Shown: positions 37,868-47,694, counted from the first letter of the stretch. The stretch is 64,000 nt of DNA from Myxococcus stipitatus DSM 14675 (GCF_000331735.1 NC_020126.1:8683501-8747500); one strand, 5' to 3'. The notes: a model not told the origin generated them from the sequence alone. Program-made: numbers and translations.

Positions 37868-38800
37868 CTAGAAGTCGCCAGCGCGGGCCTGCTCGAAGGG
37901 CACGCGGTGCTTCAGATAGCTGATGTTCAGCATGTGGTTGTCGAGGAGGTTGAGGCCGCCCTCGGAGAAGCGGTGCACCACCGCGCCCTTGCCCGCGTCC
38001 TTCATGAACGCCAGCGGGTCCACGCTGCCGCCCAGGCCCGCGACGGTGGGAACCGGGTCCCGGTTGTTGATGTAGTGCACGTACTGCGGACCGTCCGGAT
38101 AGCGCGTGGACGCCGCGCCGAAGGTCTCCACGCTCAGCTTGCCCATCAGCTTCTCGACCTGCGCCGAGGACATCCCATCTTCGATGCGCAGCCGGCGCTG
38201 GACGTCGTTCAGCGCGCGCGCGGAGATGAGCCCACCCTGGCTGTAGCCCATGAGGTGCACCTCACGGCCCGCCTTCAACTCCGTGTAGAGCGTGTCCGCC
38301 AGCGTGTCGACCGCGGGGTTCTTGCCCTTGTCCAGCTTGTCCCCCACGCACTCGGCCAGGTCCGACACGATGCCCTGCGTCGAGTTGTGGATGCCCACCA
38401 CGCGCGCACCCGACTTGTCCGCGATGGCCTTCATCTCATCCATCTGCGCGGAGGCCGTCGTCAGGATGCCGTTGACGTAGAGAATCGTCTTCGACGGGTT
38501 CGGATTGCCCGCGGGCGTGACACCCGGGATGTCCTTCAGCGCCGTGCCGGGCGGGAAGGTCTGCCCCTTGGCGCCAATGAACAGGCCGTCGTTCGCCCGC
38601 TCCGCCTTGTTCCCGCCGAAAATCATCTGAATCCCGCTCAGCGACGCGGACTTCGTCTGCGGCTGGAACTCATCCTTGCCCCGCCCCAGGAGCGCCGCCT
38701 GCCCCTTCTTGGGCGCCTGCGCCTGCTCTCCAGCGGGGCTCTTCAGCGACGTGGTCGGAGTCGAGGCGAGGGAAGGACGGTTGCGGCTGATCTGGCTCAT
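37868..38800 (-). CDS. Alpha/beta-hydrolase-fold protein with disordered N-terminus
   Basis: The protein has 310 residues. The ATG at 38800 follows GGGAG. The first 65 residues are low-complexity (Ser, Pro, Gln, Lys), with no signal peptide. A lipase-like core follows: T-I-L-Y-V-N-G-I strand at 105-112, nucleophile elbow G-Y-S-Q-G-G with Ser188, then N-N-R-D-P-V and a late D-N-H-M-L-N as likely acid and base. Substrate unknown. Similar N-terminal tails occur on several Myxococcus secreted hydrolases, so secretion by another route is possible but unproven. Confidence 0.7.
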   Translation of the reverse strand: MSQISRNRPSLASTPTTSLKSPAGEQAQAPKKGQAALLGRGKDEFQPQTKSASLSGIQMIFGGNKAERANDGLFIGAKGQTFPPGTALKDIPGVTPAGNPNPSKTILYVNGILTTASAQMDEMKAIADKSGARVVGIHNSTQGIVSDLAECVGDKLDKGKNPAVDTLADTLYTELKAGREVHLMGYSQGGLISARALNDVQRRLRIEDGMSSAQVEKLMGKLSVETFGAASTRYPDGPQYVHYINNRDPVPTVAGLGGSVDPLAFMKDAGKGAVVHRFSEGGLNLLDNHMLNISYLKHRVPFEQARAGDF

Positions 38801-38945
38801 GAGGGCTCCCGCCCAGGGGGATAGGGCGTCCCCTCCATTGTCTCATGACGTCTCACGAAGTTGCGCGAGACACCCCACCCACGGAACCCAATCGCTTCAC
38901 GGGTGTCTGGGGACTCCCGACGGAACCCCTCCCTCCGGAGCCCCC

Positions 38946-40283
38946 ATGGCCCTGAAAACCGCTGTTGGCGTCCTGCTGTTGCTCCTCTCCGCCTGCACCA
39001 CGCCAGGCGTCTCGACGCAGCGCGGCACGACCCCGACGCCTGGGATTTCCTTCATCGAAAATGATTGGAAAAAAGCCCTCCAGGCGGGCCGGGAGCGAAA
39101 CATCCCTGTGTTCGTGGATGTCTGGGCCCCCTGGTGCCAGTCCTGCCGCTCCATGCGCGCGACGGTGATGCCCTCGCCCGAGCTCTTGCCCCTGGCGGAC
39201 CGGTTCATCTGGCTCGCCATCAACACGGAGGTCGACACCAACGCGGCCTTCCTCGAGCGCTACCCCATCGACACCTGGCCCACCCTGTTCGTCCTGGAGC
39301 CGGAGCAAGGCGAAGTCGTGAGCCGCTCGCTGGGGGCCGTGTCCGTGCAGCAACTCATCCGCTACCTCGACCACTCCGAGCAGGCCTTCCGCCAGGGCCG
39401 CGAGGACCTGGCACAAGCGGACGCACTCGCGCTCGCCGGCCGCCACGAGGACGCCGCCACCGCCTATCAACGCCTCCTGGAGACGCTGCCGCGCGAGGAC
39501 GCTCGCCGCCCGGGCACCACCGTCTCCCTGATCAAGTCCCTGGCCGCCACCGGGCGCGCCCTCGACTGCGTGAGACAGACGGCGAAGGAGTTGCCCGCGC
39601 TGTCTCGCGTGGAGGACCGCTCGCGGCTCCTGTACGTGGGCCTGGGCTGCGCGCTCGACATCGAGACGGAGGAAGCGCGGACCCTGCGAAGCGCGCTCGA
39701 GCAGGAGGCCCTGCGCGCCCTCGACACACCCGAAGGGACGCTGACCTCGCCGCAGCGCTCGTCGCTGTACGAGGTGGTCTGCGAGGTCCGCGAGGTGACG
39801 GGGGATGAGCCCGGCATGAAGAAGCTGGCGGAGACGTGGTGGCGCTTCCTCGAAGCAGAGGCCGCGCGCGCGAAGGACTCGGAGGAGCGCGCGGCGCTCG
39901 ATGCCCATCGCGAGATGGCCGCCGCGCTGATGGACCGCCCCGAGGTGGCCATCCCCGCGCTGGAGCGCAGCGAGCAGGAGTTTCCCGAGGACCCCGGTCC
40001 TCCCTCGCGCCTCGCCTCGCTGTACCTGATGGCGGGCCAGAAGGACCTGGCCCTCGCCGCGAGCGAGCGGGCCCTGGCGCGCGTGAAGGGTCCCTCGCGG
40101 ACGCAGGTGCTCGTGGGCCATGCCCGCGTCCTCCGCGCGCGAGGAGAGCGCGCCCAGGCGGAGCAGCTGCTCACCCAGGCCCTGCGCGAGCTGGGCCCGG
40201 ACTCCACTCGGAGCCAGCGGCACCGGCGCATCCTCGAGTTCACCCTCACACAGCTTCGCGAGGACAACACTCCCACCCCGTGA
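38946..40283 (+). CDS. Thioredoxin-domain lipoprotein with TPR-like helices
   Basis: The protein has 445 residues. The ATG at 38946 follows CGGAG. Lipobox L-S-A-C at 14-17. A thioredoxin domain spans about 35-150 with V-D-V-W-A-P-W-C-Q-S-C at 57-67 and the cis-Pro segment T-W-P-T-L-F-V. The rest is TPR-like (A-L-A-G-R-H-E-D-A-A-T-A-Y-Q-R-L-L, A-G-Q-K-D-L-A-L-A-A-S-E-R-A-L). It probably acts as an envelope thiol-disulfide protein. It is divergent from the alpha/beta hydrolase gene. Confidence 0.85.
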   Translation: MALKTAVGVLLLLLSACTTPGVSTQRGTTPTPGISFIENDWKKALQAGRERNIPVFVDVWAPWCQSCRSMRATVMPSPELLPLADRFIWLAINTEVDTNAAFLERYPIDTWPTLFVLEPEQGEVVSRSLGAVSVQQLIRYLDHSEQAFRQGREDLAQADALALAGRHEDAATAYQRLLETLPREDARRPGTTVSLIKSLAATGRALDCVRQTAKELPALSRVEDRSRLLYVGLGCALDIETEEARTLRSALEQEALRALDTPEGTLTSPQRSSLYEVVCEVREVTGDEPGMKKLAETWWRFLEAEAARAKDSEERAALDAHREMAAALMDRPEVAIPALERSEQEFPEDPGPPSRLASLYLMAGQKDLALAASERALARVKGPSRTQVLVGHARVLRARGERAQAEQLLTQALRELGPDSTRSQRHRRILEFTLTQLREDNTPTP

Positions 40284-40412
40284 GCGCGATACCGGACGCG
40301 TCCGCACCCCGGAAGGAGACTTGTACGAAAGGACGAGCGGACCGTGCGGACCGCTCCCGTCGGCCAGGACACAATCGGAAGAGTCTTCGGTTCCCACCCC
40401 TGTAAAAACGAA

Positions 40413-40435
40413 AGGGTGCCGCCCTTAAGCACCCT
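40413..40435 (+). promoter_or_regulatory. Hairpin between the thioredoxin gene and the sigma factor gene
   Basis: agggtgc (40413-40419) and gcaccct (40429-40435) form a perfect 7-bp stem with a 9-base loop. It is 130 bases after one gene and about 126 before the next, without a U-tract, so it could be a terminator or a leader structure. Confidence 0.35.
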
Positions 40436-40560
40436 GCTCCGGTGATGCAAACCCGCGCATTCACTTGGAAACGGGGGGACTCGAAAATGGCATGCGCATT
40501 GCGAAGGAGCCCCAGGCCGCCCAACGCGGCTCCCAACGGCCCCCTTCCCCGAGAGATGCC

Positions 40561-41451
40561 ATGCAGGACTCTTCTCACTTCTCCTCCCCGGACTCCCTCT
40601 CCACGTACCTCTCGGAGATCAACCAATACCCGCTGCTGACGCAGCCGCAGGAGCAGGAGCTGTCGCGCCGCTTCCGCAAGGGTGACTTGATGGCGGGCCA
40701 CCAGCTGGTGACGGCCAACCTGCGCTTCGTGGTGAAGGTGGCCTACGAGTACCGCTCCTACGGGCTGAAGATGTCCGACCTCATCCAGGAGGCCAACATC
40801 GGCCTGATGAAGGCGGTGCAGAAGTTCGACCCGGACAAGGGCATCCGCCTCATCTCCTACGCGGTCTGGTGGATTCGCGCGTACATCCAGAACTGCATCC
40901 TGCGCAATTGGAGCCTGGTGAAGCTGGGCACCACGCAGGCGCAGCGCCGGCTCTTCTTCAGCCTGGCGCGCACGCGTCGCGAGCTGGAGCGCATGGGCGC
41001 GGGCGACGCGAGCGTCGTCAACGCGGAGGAGATTGCGCGCAAGCTCAACGTGAAGGCCTCCGAGGTGCGCGAGATGGAGCAGCGCATGGGCGGCCGGGAC
41101 CTGTCGCTGGACGCCCCGGTGGGCGAGGACGGTGACGCCACCCACCTGGACTTCGTGGAGTCGGCCTCCGCGTCCCACGAGGACGAGGTCGCGGACCGCC
41201 AGCAAGCGGGCCTCGCCAAGGACCTGGTCCAGCGCGCCCTGCGCCGGTTGGACCCGCGCGAGCGCTTCATCATCGAGAACCGCGTGATGGGTGACTCGGA
41301 GATGACGCTCAGCGAGCTGGGTGAGCACTTCGGCTTCTCCCGCGAGCGCGCCCGTCAGCTCGAGATTCGCGCCAAGGACAAGCTCAAGGCGGAGCTGGCC
41401 CTGCTGATGGCCGACGCGGGCCTGGACGCGGCCTCCCTCGCCCAGGGCTGA
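40561..41451 (+). CDS. RpoH-type alternative sigma factor (M. xanthus SigB/SigC group)
   Basis: The protein has 296 residues. Region 2 is complete: D-L-I-Q-E-A-N-I-G-L-M-K-A-V-Q-K-F and R-L-I-S-Y-A-V-W-W-I-R-A-Y-I-Q. It is followed by A-Q-R-R-L-F-F-S-L-A-R, the RpoH box that separates sigma-32 proteins from sigma-70. Region 4 ends F-G-F-S-R-E-R-A-R-Q-L-E-I-R-A. Region 1.1 is absent. The ATG at 40561 gives the start typical of myxobacterial members (Q-D-S-S...L-S-T-Y-L-S-E-I-N-Q-Y); upstream in-frame starts at 40492 (ATG) and 40465 (TTG) are possible. In Myxococcus such factors act in development and stress. Confidence 0.9.
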   Translation: MQDSSHFSSPDSLSTYLSEINQYPLLTQPQEQELSRRFRKGDLMAGHQLVTANLRFVVKVAYEYRSYGLKMSDLIQEANIGLMKAVQKFDPDKGIRLISYAVWWIRAYIQNCILRNWSLVKLGTTQAQRRLFFSLARTRRELERMGAGDASVVNAEEIARKLNVKASEVREMEQRMGGRDLSLDAPVGEDGDATHLDFVESASASHEDEVADRQQAGLAKDLVQRALRRLDPRERFIIENRVMGDSEMTLSELGEHFGFSRERARQLEIRAKDKLKAELALLMADAGLDAASLAQG

Positions 41452-41462
41452 AGCCCCACCGA

Positions 41463-41497
41463 AGCCCGTGATTCGGGCTGGGTACTCCTCCACCCAG
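41463..41497 (+). terminator. Tandem hairpins after the sigma factor gene
   Basis: agcccg (41463-41468) pairs with cgggct (41474-41479), and ctgggt (41478-41483) pairs with acccag (41492-41497). The two stems overlap by two bases and could alternate. They start 12 bases after the stop. Confidence 0.5.
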
Positions 41498-41507
41498 CCC
41501 CTCACGC

Positions 41508-41562
41508 GCTGACGTGTCAAAGACGTGCGGGGATGAACCCGGACACGCCCTGACACGTCAGC
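41508..41562. promoter_or_regulatory. Perfect 12-bp inverted repeat upstream of the OmpA/TSP3 gene
   Basis: gctgacgtgtca (41508-41519) and tgacacgtcagc (41551-41562) are exact complements 31 bases apart, 127-181 bases before the TTG start. The same nine-base half-site, TGACGTGTC and its complement, occurs as a pair at 52012-52040. This looks like a two-site operator for one regulator. Confidence 0.5.
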
Positions 41563-41688
41563 ACCCCTCACAGGTTCCTCCGTCCACCTCACGACACCCT
41601 GGCCCACGCCGTGCAACTGTGCCGGCGCACCCAACGGGTGGTCGAAGGTCGCGCGCTCTCACGGAGCCGCGTGGACGTGGAGGAACTC

Positions 41689-43536
41689 TTGAAATCGAGA
41701 AGTCACTCATCCTTGCTCGGGGGACTCGCTGTCCTCTGGGCATTTTCCGCTGAGGCGCAGACCCAGCGGATCCCCAGCCTGGAGCTGGAGCGGTTGCAGT
41801 TGAACCCGGGCGCGAAGGACAGCCTCGTGCTGTCCACGGGCGACCTGCTGCCGGATGGCACCTTCCGCCTGGGCCTGACGGCGCACTATCAGCGCAGGCC
41901 GCTGGTGCTGCTGCGCAACGACGAGCGCCAGGGCACCATCGTCTCCGACCGCGTGACGGTGCACTTCAGCGGCGCCTACGCCCTGACGGACTGGTTGGAG
42001 GTCGGCGCGCAGGTTCCGCTCGTCACCCAGTGGGGCCCGAACACGCGGACGCTGGGCTTCGAGACGCCGGCGACCTTCGCGCTGGGCACGCCCTGGCTCC
42101 AGGCGCGCGCGGGCATCCTGTCCGAGTCGCGCGGAGGGCCGGTGGACCTGGGTCTGCATCTGGGTGTGGCCCTGCCCCTGGGCAGCGAAGAGGTGCTCAC
42201 CAAGGATGATGGCTTCGTCTTCACCCCGCGCCTGGGGCTCGGCAAACGGATTGCCGACACGTGGCGCGTGGGCGCGGACGTGGGCACGCTCGTGAGGAGC
42301 AAGACGTACGCCCTCACCCCCGGCGCGACGCCGCTGCGCGACGAGATGGGCGTGGAGATGAACGCCGGCGTCAACGTCACCACGGAGCTGTTCGGCTTGA
42401 GGGAGGAGCTGGTGGTGCGCGGCACGCTGCCGTTCGCGGACGCGCCGGAGTCGCTCGAGGTGCTGCTGGGTCTGCGCAGCGCGCGGACCGAGGGCACCGA
42501 GTTCTATGTCATGGGCGGCCCGGGCTTCGGCCAGACGCCCGGCACGCCCGAGTTCCGCGTGCTGGCGGGCGTCAACTTCGGCCCCGACGGCACGAAGGTC
42601 GCGTCATGTGTCGCGGGCCAGCCCCACGAGCCGGCCCGCTGTCCCGACCTGGACGCGGATGGCGACGGCGTGAAGAACCTGGCGGACCGCTGCCCGGTGT
42701 CGCCGGGTCTCGCCCAGCTCAACGGCTGCGCGGACACGGATGACGACCAGGACGGCCTGCTCAACCTGGCGGACCGCTGCCCGGCCAACGCGGAGAACCT
42801 CAACGGCTTCGAGGACTCCGACGGCTGCCCGGATGACCCGGACTCCGACGGCGACGGACTCGCGGACTCCAAGGACGCGTGCCCCAGCCAGCCCGAGGAC
42901 GTGGACGGCTTCGAGGACACCAACGGCTGCCCGGACCCGGACAATGACCAGGACGGCGTGGCGGACGCGCGCGATGCCTGCATGAACGAGGCGGGCCCGA
43001 AGGAGAACCGCGGCTGCCCGGACAAGGACCGCGACGGCGACGGGCTGGTGGACCGGCTGGACAACTGCCCGGATGAGCCCGGGACGCAGAAGAACCACGG
43101 CTGCAAGGCGAAGCAGCTCGCGCAGATTGGCGAGGGGCAGATTCGCATCCTCGAGTCGGTCTTCTTCGAGAACAACCAGGACGTCATCAGCGCGCGCAGC
43201 CACAAGCTGCTCGACAGCGTGGCGGCCATCCTCGCGTCGCACCCTGAAATCGAGAAGCTGCGCGTCGAGGGCCACACCGACAACACGGGCAAGGAAGACT
43301 ACAACCTGGAGCTCTCCCGTCGCCGCGCCGAGGCGGTGGTGAAGTACCTGGTGGGCAAGACGGTCAGCCGCGAGCGGCTGGACGCGCAGGGCTACGGCCC
43401 CGCCAAGCCCATCGCCGAGAACACCACCAAGCCAGGCCGCGCCAAGAACCGCCGCGTGGAGTTCCGCATCGTCGGTGACGCCGAGGGCGTCGAGACGAAG
43501 CAGGGGACCCCCGGGGCCGACACCCTCGAGAAGTGA
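41689..43536 (+). CDS. OmpA-family outer-membrane protein with thrombospondin type 3 repeats
   Basis: The protein has 615 residues. The TTG at 41689 has GGAGG five bases upstream (41679-41683) and opens a Sec signal ending F-S-A-E-A-Q-T; an upstream GTG at 41671 would place acidic residues before it. Residues about 30-300 look like an outer-membrane barrel (Y-A-L-T-D-W-L-E-V-G-A-Q-V-P-L). Then come about five calcium-binding TSP3 repeats (D-x-D-x-D-G-x-x-D-x-x-D-x-C-P, about 320-480) and a C-terminal OmpA peptidoglycan-binding domain (E-G-H-T-D-N-T-G, N-L-E-L-S-R-R-R-A). The Cys-rich surface gene follows after 12 bases. Confidence 0.9.
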   Translation: MKSRSHSSLLGGLAVLWAFSAEAQTQRIPSLELERLQLNPGAKDSLVLSTGDLLPDGTFRLGLTAHYQRRPLVLLRNDERQGTIVSDRVTVHFSGAYALTDWLEVGAQVPLVTQWGPNTRTLGFETPATFALGTPWLQARAGILSESRGGPVDLGLHLGVALPLGSEEVLTKDDGFVFTPRLGLGKRIADTWRVGADVGTLVRSKTYALTPGATPLRDEMGVEMNAGVNVTTELFGLREELVVRGTLPFADAPESLEVLLGLRSARTEGTEFYVMGGPGFGQTPGTPEFRVLAGVNFGPDGTKVASCVAGQPHEPARCPDLDADGDGVKNLADRCPVSPGLAQLNGCADTDDDQDGLLNLADRCPANAENLNGFEDSDGCPDDPDSDGDGLADSKDACPSQPEDVDGFEDTNGCPDPDNDQDGVADARDACMNEAGPKENRGCPDKDRDGDGLVDRLDNCPDEPGTQKNHGCKAKQLAQIGEGQIRILESVFFENNQDVISARSHKLLDSVAAILASHPEIEKLRVEGHTDNTGKEDYNLELSRRRAEAVVKYLVGKTVSRERLDAQGYGPAKPIAENTTKPGRAKNRRVEFRIVGDAEGVETKQGTPGADTLEK

Positions 43537-43548
43537 GGCAGACACTCC

Positions 43549-46500
43549 ATGACGACACGAGTCCCTGAACCCTTCTGTCCCGAGCCTCGGCCGCCCGCGC
43601 GCGCCGGGCTCCGCGCGGCCTTCGCGCTCGCGCTCCTCGCGGCCCTCACCGGCTGCGAGCCCATGCCTCCGGCTTCCACCGGCGAGGAGGCGCTGGTCTC
43701 CAGCCAGTCCTCCGCGCTCGTGGGCGACGGCCGGCTGCAACCCGGTGAGCAGTGCGACGACGGCAACACGGTGAGCGGCGATGGCTGCTCCGCCACGGGC
43801 ACCATCGAAGCCGGCTACCTGTGCCACGTCCCCGGACGGGCCTGCTCCCTGGCCTCGCTGTGCGGCAACGACGTGGTCAACACCGGCGAGGCCTGCGACG
43901 ACGGCAACACCGTGGCGGGCAACAACGGCTGCTCCGCCACCTGTGACTTGTCGCTGTGTGGCAACGGCGCGTTCAACAACCGCCAGTGGCCCAACTTCGA
44001 CCAGGAGATTTGCGACGACGGCAACCGCGCCGAGGGCGACGGCTGCAACCGCATGTGTGAGGTGGAGCCTGGCTTCGCCTGCGCCGGTACGCCCAGCCGC
44101 TGCGTGAGGGCGGGCGTCGTGGTCTTCAACACGGGCGTGGACCAGAACAACCGCCGGCTGGAGTCCGGCCTGGACCCGCACTGGTTCTACACCGCCAACA
44201 ACCTGGGCGCCGCCACCGGTGCGCGCACCGCCCAGGACTGGCCGCAGGAGATCCAGACGGCGCGCTTCATGGCGGCACCCCTGGGGGCCCCCACGTGTGT
44301 CTCCCAGCGGTTCATCATCCCCTCGACCACGAAGGTCTCCCAGTTCCGCCTGCGGCTGGCGACGTTCAACGACAACGAGTTCGACCACGCGACGGTGAAC
44401 GGCACGGCCTTCACGCCCGTCACGGTGAGCGAGCCGGGCGGCCAGCCCTGGCAGAAGAGCATCATCCGGGAGTTCGGCTCGAACGCGGGCTGGCGCACGG
44501 GCCTCAACCGCATCGAGCTGTGCAACGAGAACGCGGCCTCGGAGCCCAACGCGTTCCGCTACATCTTCGTGGACGCCTACGACGACCGCTGCGGTGACGG
44601 CGCCGTGTCTCCTCGCGAGGAGTGCGACGACGGCAACACGGCCAACAACGATGGCTGCAGCGCGAGCTGCGGCATCGAGACCGGCTACGGCTGCGCGGGC
44701 TCCCCCAGCTCCTGCGCGCGGACGTGTGGCAACGGCCAGCTCAACGCCGGCGAGCAGTGCGACGACGGCAACACGACGGCGGGCGACGGCTGCAACGCGA
44801 GCTGCCGCGTGGAGTCCGGCCACGCGTGCCCCACCCCGGGCCAGGCCTGTGTCGCCACCTGCGGCAACGGGCAGATCAACGCGGGTGAGCAGTGCGACGA
44901 TGGCAACACGCTGGGCAGCGATGGCTGCTCCGCGTCCTGCCGCATCGAGGGCGGCTATGAGTGCAGCGGCGCCCCGTCCACCTGCGCTCCGCTGTGCGGC
45001 AACGGCCAGCTCAACCCCGGCGAGCTGTGCGACGACGGCAACACCACCATGGGCGATGGCTGCTCCGTGGCCTGTACCCTGGAGCTGGGCGCCTCCTGCC
45101 CCACGCCCGGCCAGCCCTGTGTGAACACGTGCGGCAACGGCGTGGTGAACCCGGGCGAGGAGTGCGACGACGGCAACCTCAACCCGGGGGACGGCTGCGC
45201 CACCGAGTGCCGCGTGGAGTCCGGCTACGCCTGCAGCCGGCCCACGAACGCGCCCTCCGTGTGCGTCCCGTCGTGCGGCAACAATGTCGTGGACCCGAAC
45301 GAGACGTGTGACGACGGCAACACCCACTCGGGCGACGGCTGCTCGTCCGGATGCGGTGCGGAGCCGGGTTACTCCTGCTCCGGCGTGCCCTCCGCCTGCA
45401 CCACCCTGTGCGGCGATGGCCAGGTCGCGGGTACCGAGGCGTGTGACGACGGCAACACCGTGGTGGACGACGGCTGCAGCGCCACCTGCACGGTGGAGTC
45501 CGGCTATGTCTGCACGCGCCCCGTGGGTGCCACTTCCGTGTGTACGCAGAGCTGTGGCAACGGCGTGCTGAACCCGGGCGAGACGTGCGACGACGGCAAC
45601 AAGACGGCGGGCGACGGCTGCAGCGGCAACTGCGCCCCGGAGCCCGGCTATTCGTGCAGTGGCGCGCCGAGCGCGTGCAGCACCACCTGCGGTGACGGCG
45701 TGGTCGCCGGCGCCGAGGTCTGCGACGACGGCAACCTCCAGGGCGGAGACACCTGCTCGCCGCGCTGCCTGTGGGAGAACGGCCAGGCGTGCAACGCGTC
45801 CGGCGTCTGCGAGAGCGGCACCTGCAACCCGCACTCGGACCTCTGCGTCACCGCCAACATCTGCGGCAACGGGATGCTCGACGGGAGCGAGCAGTGCGAC
45901 GACGCCAACACCACCGCGGGCGATGGCTGCACGGCCACGTGCACCATCGAGGCGGGCTACAGCTGCCTGGACATCCCCTCGGACTGCGCGGTGCGGTGTG
46001 GTGACGGCGTGAAGGCGACCACGGAAGCCTGCGACGACGGCAACACGGCGGCGGGCGACGGCTGCAATGCCACCTGCGCGGTGGAGTCCGGCTCCGGCTG
46101 CCAGAACAAGGCGGTGAATGTCATCCTCACCCGCCACGCTCGCAACGAGTGCACCCAGGTCGGGAACATCGGCACGCCCACCCTGCCGGAGGGCGACATC
46201 CAGGCGGCGCTCACGGTGCCGGGCCGCTACCGCATCAGCTACGTCTCCGGCGCGGTGGACTACGACGGAGCACCCCGCTGGTACCCGGGCATCTTCGGCG
46301 TCAACCACACCACCAGCACCGGCGCGCAGCGCTTCTCGCTGGGACGCGTTCCCCCGACGACGGGGTCCACCTCCCGCGAGGCCGCCATGGAGCAGGGCTT
46401 CACGGAGCGCCGCGACTTCGACGCGGCCACGGGTGACGTGCGCGTGGCCTTCATCGACACCGACTGCGCCACCAACAACAACTCGGCGACGACGGCCACC

Positions 46501-47694
46501 TTCCGCGTGGACTCGCTCTCCATCTGCCAGCTCATCCCCGTGCTGACGGACCCGGGCCCTGGCGGCGTGACGGACCCGGTCATCGGCGGCCCCGCGACGC
46601 CGGGCACCACCATCCACGTCTACGTCGATGGGAACCCCACCCCGGCCTGCACCGCCGTCACCGACGCCACCGGGAACTGGACCTGCAACCTGGGCAACAT
46701 CCCGGAGGGTTCGCACTCGGTGGTCGTCACGTCCACGGTGCTGGGCACCACGGAGACGGCGCCTCCGACGAACATCGTCATCCAGCGGGTGCCCCCCGCC
46801 CCGCCTGTCATCACCGGCCCCGCCACGGGAAGCGTCGTCCCGACTCCGACGCCGGCCATCACCGGCACCTCGGAGCCGGGCGCCACGGTGACGGTGCGCG
46901 AGGGCTCCACGGTGCTGTGCACCGCCACGGCCGACGCCAATGGCCGCTGGAGCTGCACGCCGTCCACGCCGCTCCCCGAGGGTCCGCACACGGTGACGGC
47001 CACCGCCGCGCCTCCGGGTGGCGGCGTCAGCAGCCCGTCCGCGCCCACCACCTTCACGGTGGACACCACGGCGCCGGCCGCCCCCGTCATCACCGGCCCC
47101 GCGCCGGGCTCGCTCCTCAACGACAACACGCCGACCATCAGCGGCACGTCGGAGCCGGGCACCACGGTGACGGTGCGCGAGGGCGCCACGGTGCTGTGCA
47201 CCGCCGTCACGGATGACGCCGGCCGCTGGAGCTGCACGCCGTCCACGCCGATGGCGGACGGCTCGCACTCGGTGACGGCCACGGCCACGGACCGGGCGGG
47301 CAACGTCAGCCCCGTCTCCAACGTGGACACGTTCCGCATCGACACGGTGGCGCCGGACACCTCGTTCGTCCGCAGCCCGCCGGGCCGCACCGACACCTCG
47401 GAGGCCGAGTTCGACTACGGCTCCACCGAGACCGGCGTGCGGTACGAGTGCAGCCTCAACGGCGGCCCGTACGTCGATTGCAGCACCACCTACGACGTCT
47501 CGCACGGGGACCACACCCTGCGCGTGCGCGCCGTGGATGAGGCGGGCAACGTGGACGCCACCCCCGCCGAGTACAAGTGGACGGTGCTGAACACGCGCTC
47601 GTTCGCGGGTGGTGGCTGCAGCGCGGCTCCGGCCTCGTCGTGGCTGGCGCTGCTGGGCCTGCTCGGTCTGCGCCGCCGCAACAAGCGCCGCTAA
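43549..47694 (+). CDS. Giant Cys-rich surface protein: 14 DUF4215 repeats, Ig-like domains, MYXO-CTERM tail
   Basis: The protein has 1381 residues. An N-terminal signal ends in a lipobox-like L-T-G-C at 33-36. I count 14 Myxococcus-type repeats with core C-G-N-G-x-x-N-x-G-E-x-C-D-D-G-N-T, three before and eleven after a beta-rich insertion of about 160 residues. Another beta-rich domain (about 860-1000) and three bacterial Ig-like repeats (each with T-V-T-V-R-E-G or similar and W-S-C-T-P-S-T-P) follow, then a Y-E-C-S-L-N-G-G-P-Y domain. The end is G-G-G-C-S, a hydrophobic helix L-A-L-L-G-L-L-G-L and R-R-R, a MYXO-CTERM sorting tail cleaved and lipidated in myxobacteria. Probably co-transcribed with the OmpA gene. 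Confidence 0.9.
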   Translation: MTTRVPEPFCPEPRPPARAGLRAAFALALLAALTGCEPMPPASTGEEALVSSQSSALVGDGRLQPGEQCDDGNTVSGDGCSATGTIEAGYLCHVPGRACSLASLCGNDVVNTGEACDDGNTVAGNNGCSATCDLSLCGNGAFNNRQWPNFDQEICDDGNRAEGDGCNRMCEVEPGFACAGTPSRCVRAGVVVFNTGVDQNNRRLESGLDPHWFYTANNLGAATGARTAQDWPQEIQTARFMAAPLGAPTCVSQRFIIPSTTKVSQFRLRLATFNDNEFDHATVNGTAFTPVTVSEPGGQPWQKSIIREFGSNAGWRTGLNRIELCNENAASEPNAFRYIFVDAYDDRCGDGAVSPREECDDGNTANNDGCSASCGIETGYGCAGSPSSCARTCGNGQLNAGEQCDDGNTTAGDGCNASCRVESGHACPTPGQACVATCGNGQINAGEQCDDGNTLGSDGCSASCRIEGGYECSGAPSTCAPLCGNGQLNPGELCDDGNTTMGDGCSVACTLELGASCPTPGQPCVNTCGNGVVNPGEECDDGNLNPGDGCATECRVESGYACSRPTNAPSVCVPSCGNNVVDPNETCDDGNTHSGDGCSSGCGAEPGYSCSGVPSACTTLCGDGQVAGTEACDDGNTVVDDGCSATCTVESGYVCTRPVGATSVCTQSCGNGVLNPGETCDDGNKTAGDGCSGNCAPEPGYSCSGAPSACSTTCGDGVVAGAEVCDDGNLQGGDTCSPRCLWENGQACNASGVCESGTCNPHSDLCVTANICGNGMLDGSEQCDDANTTAGDGCTATCTIEAGYSCLDIPSDCAVRCGDGVKATTEACDDGNTAAGDGCNATCAVESGSGCQNKAVNVILTRHARNECTQVGNIGTPTLPEGDIQAALTVPGRYRISYVSGAVDYDGAPRWYPGIFGVNHTTSTGAQRFSLGRVPPTTGSTSREAAMEQGFTERRDFDAATGDVRVAFIDTDCATNNNSATTATFRVDSLSICQLIPVLTDPGPGGVTDPVIGGPATPGTTIHVYVDGNPTPACTAVTDATGNWTCNLGNIPEGSHSVVVTSTVLGTTETAPPTNIVIQRVPPAPPVITGPATGSVVPTPTPAITGTSEPGATVTVREGSTVLCTATADANGRWSCTPSTPLPEGPHTVTATAAPPGGGVSSPSAPTTFTVDTTAPAAPVITGPAPGSLLNDNTPTISGTSEPGTTVTVREGATVLCTAVTDDAGRWSCTPSTPMADGSHSVTATATDRAGNVSPVSNVDTFRIDTVAPDTSFVRSPPGRTDTSEAEFDYGSTETGVRYECSLNGGPYVDCSTTYDVSHGDHTLRVRAVDEAGNVDATPAEYKWTVLNTRSFAGGGCSAAPASSWLALLGLLGLRRRNKRR

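Noticed and set aside
42604..47514. 1636-codon open frame on the minus strand
   Set aside because: It is antisense to the OmpA and Cys-rich genes and consists of Arg/Ala/Val/His-rich sequence without domains; an effect of high GC third positions.
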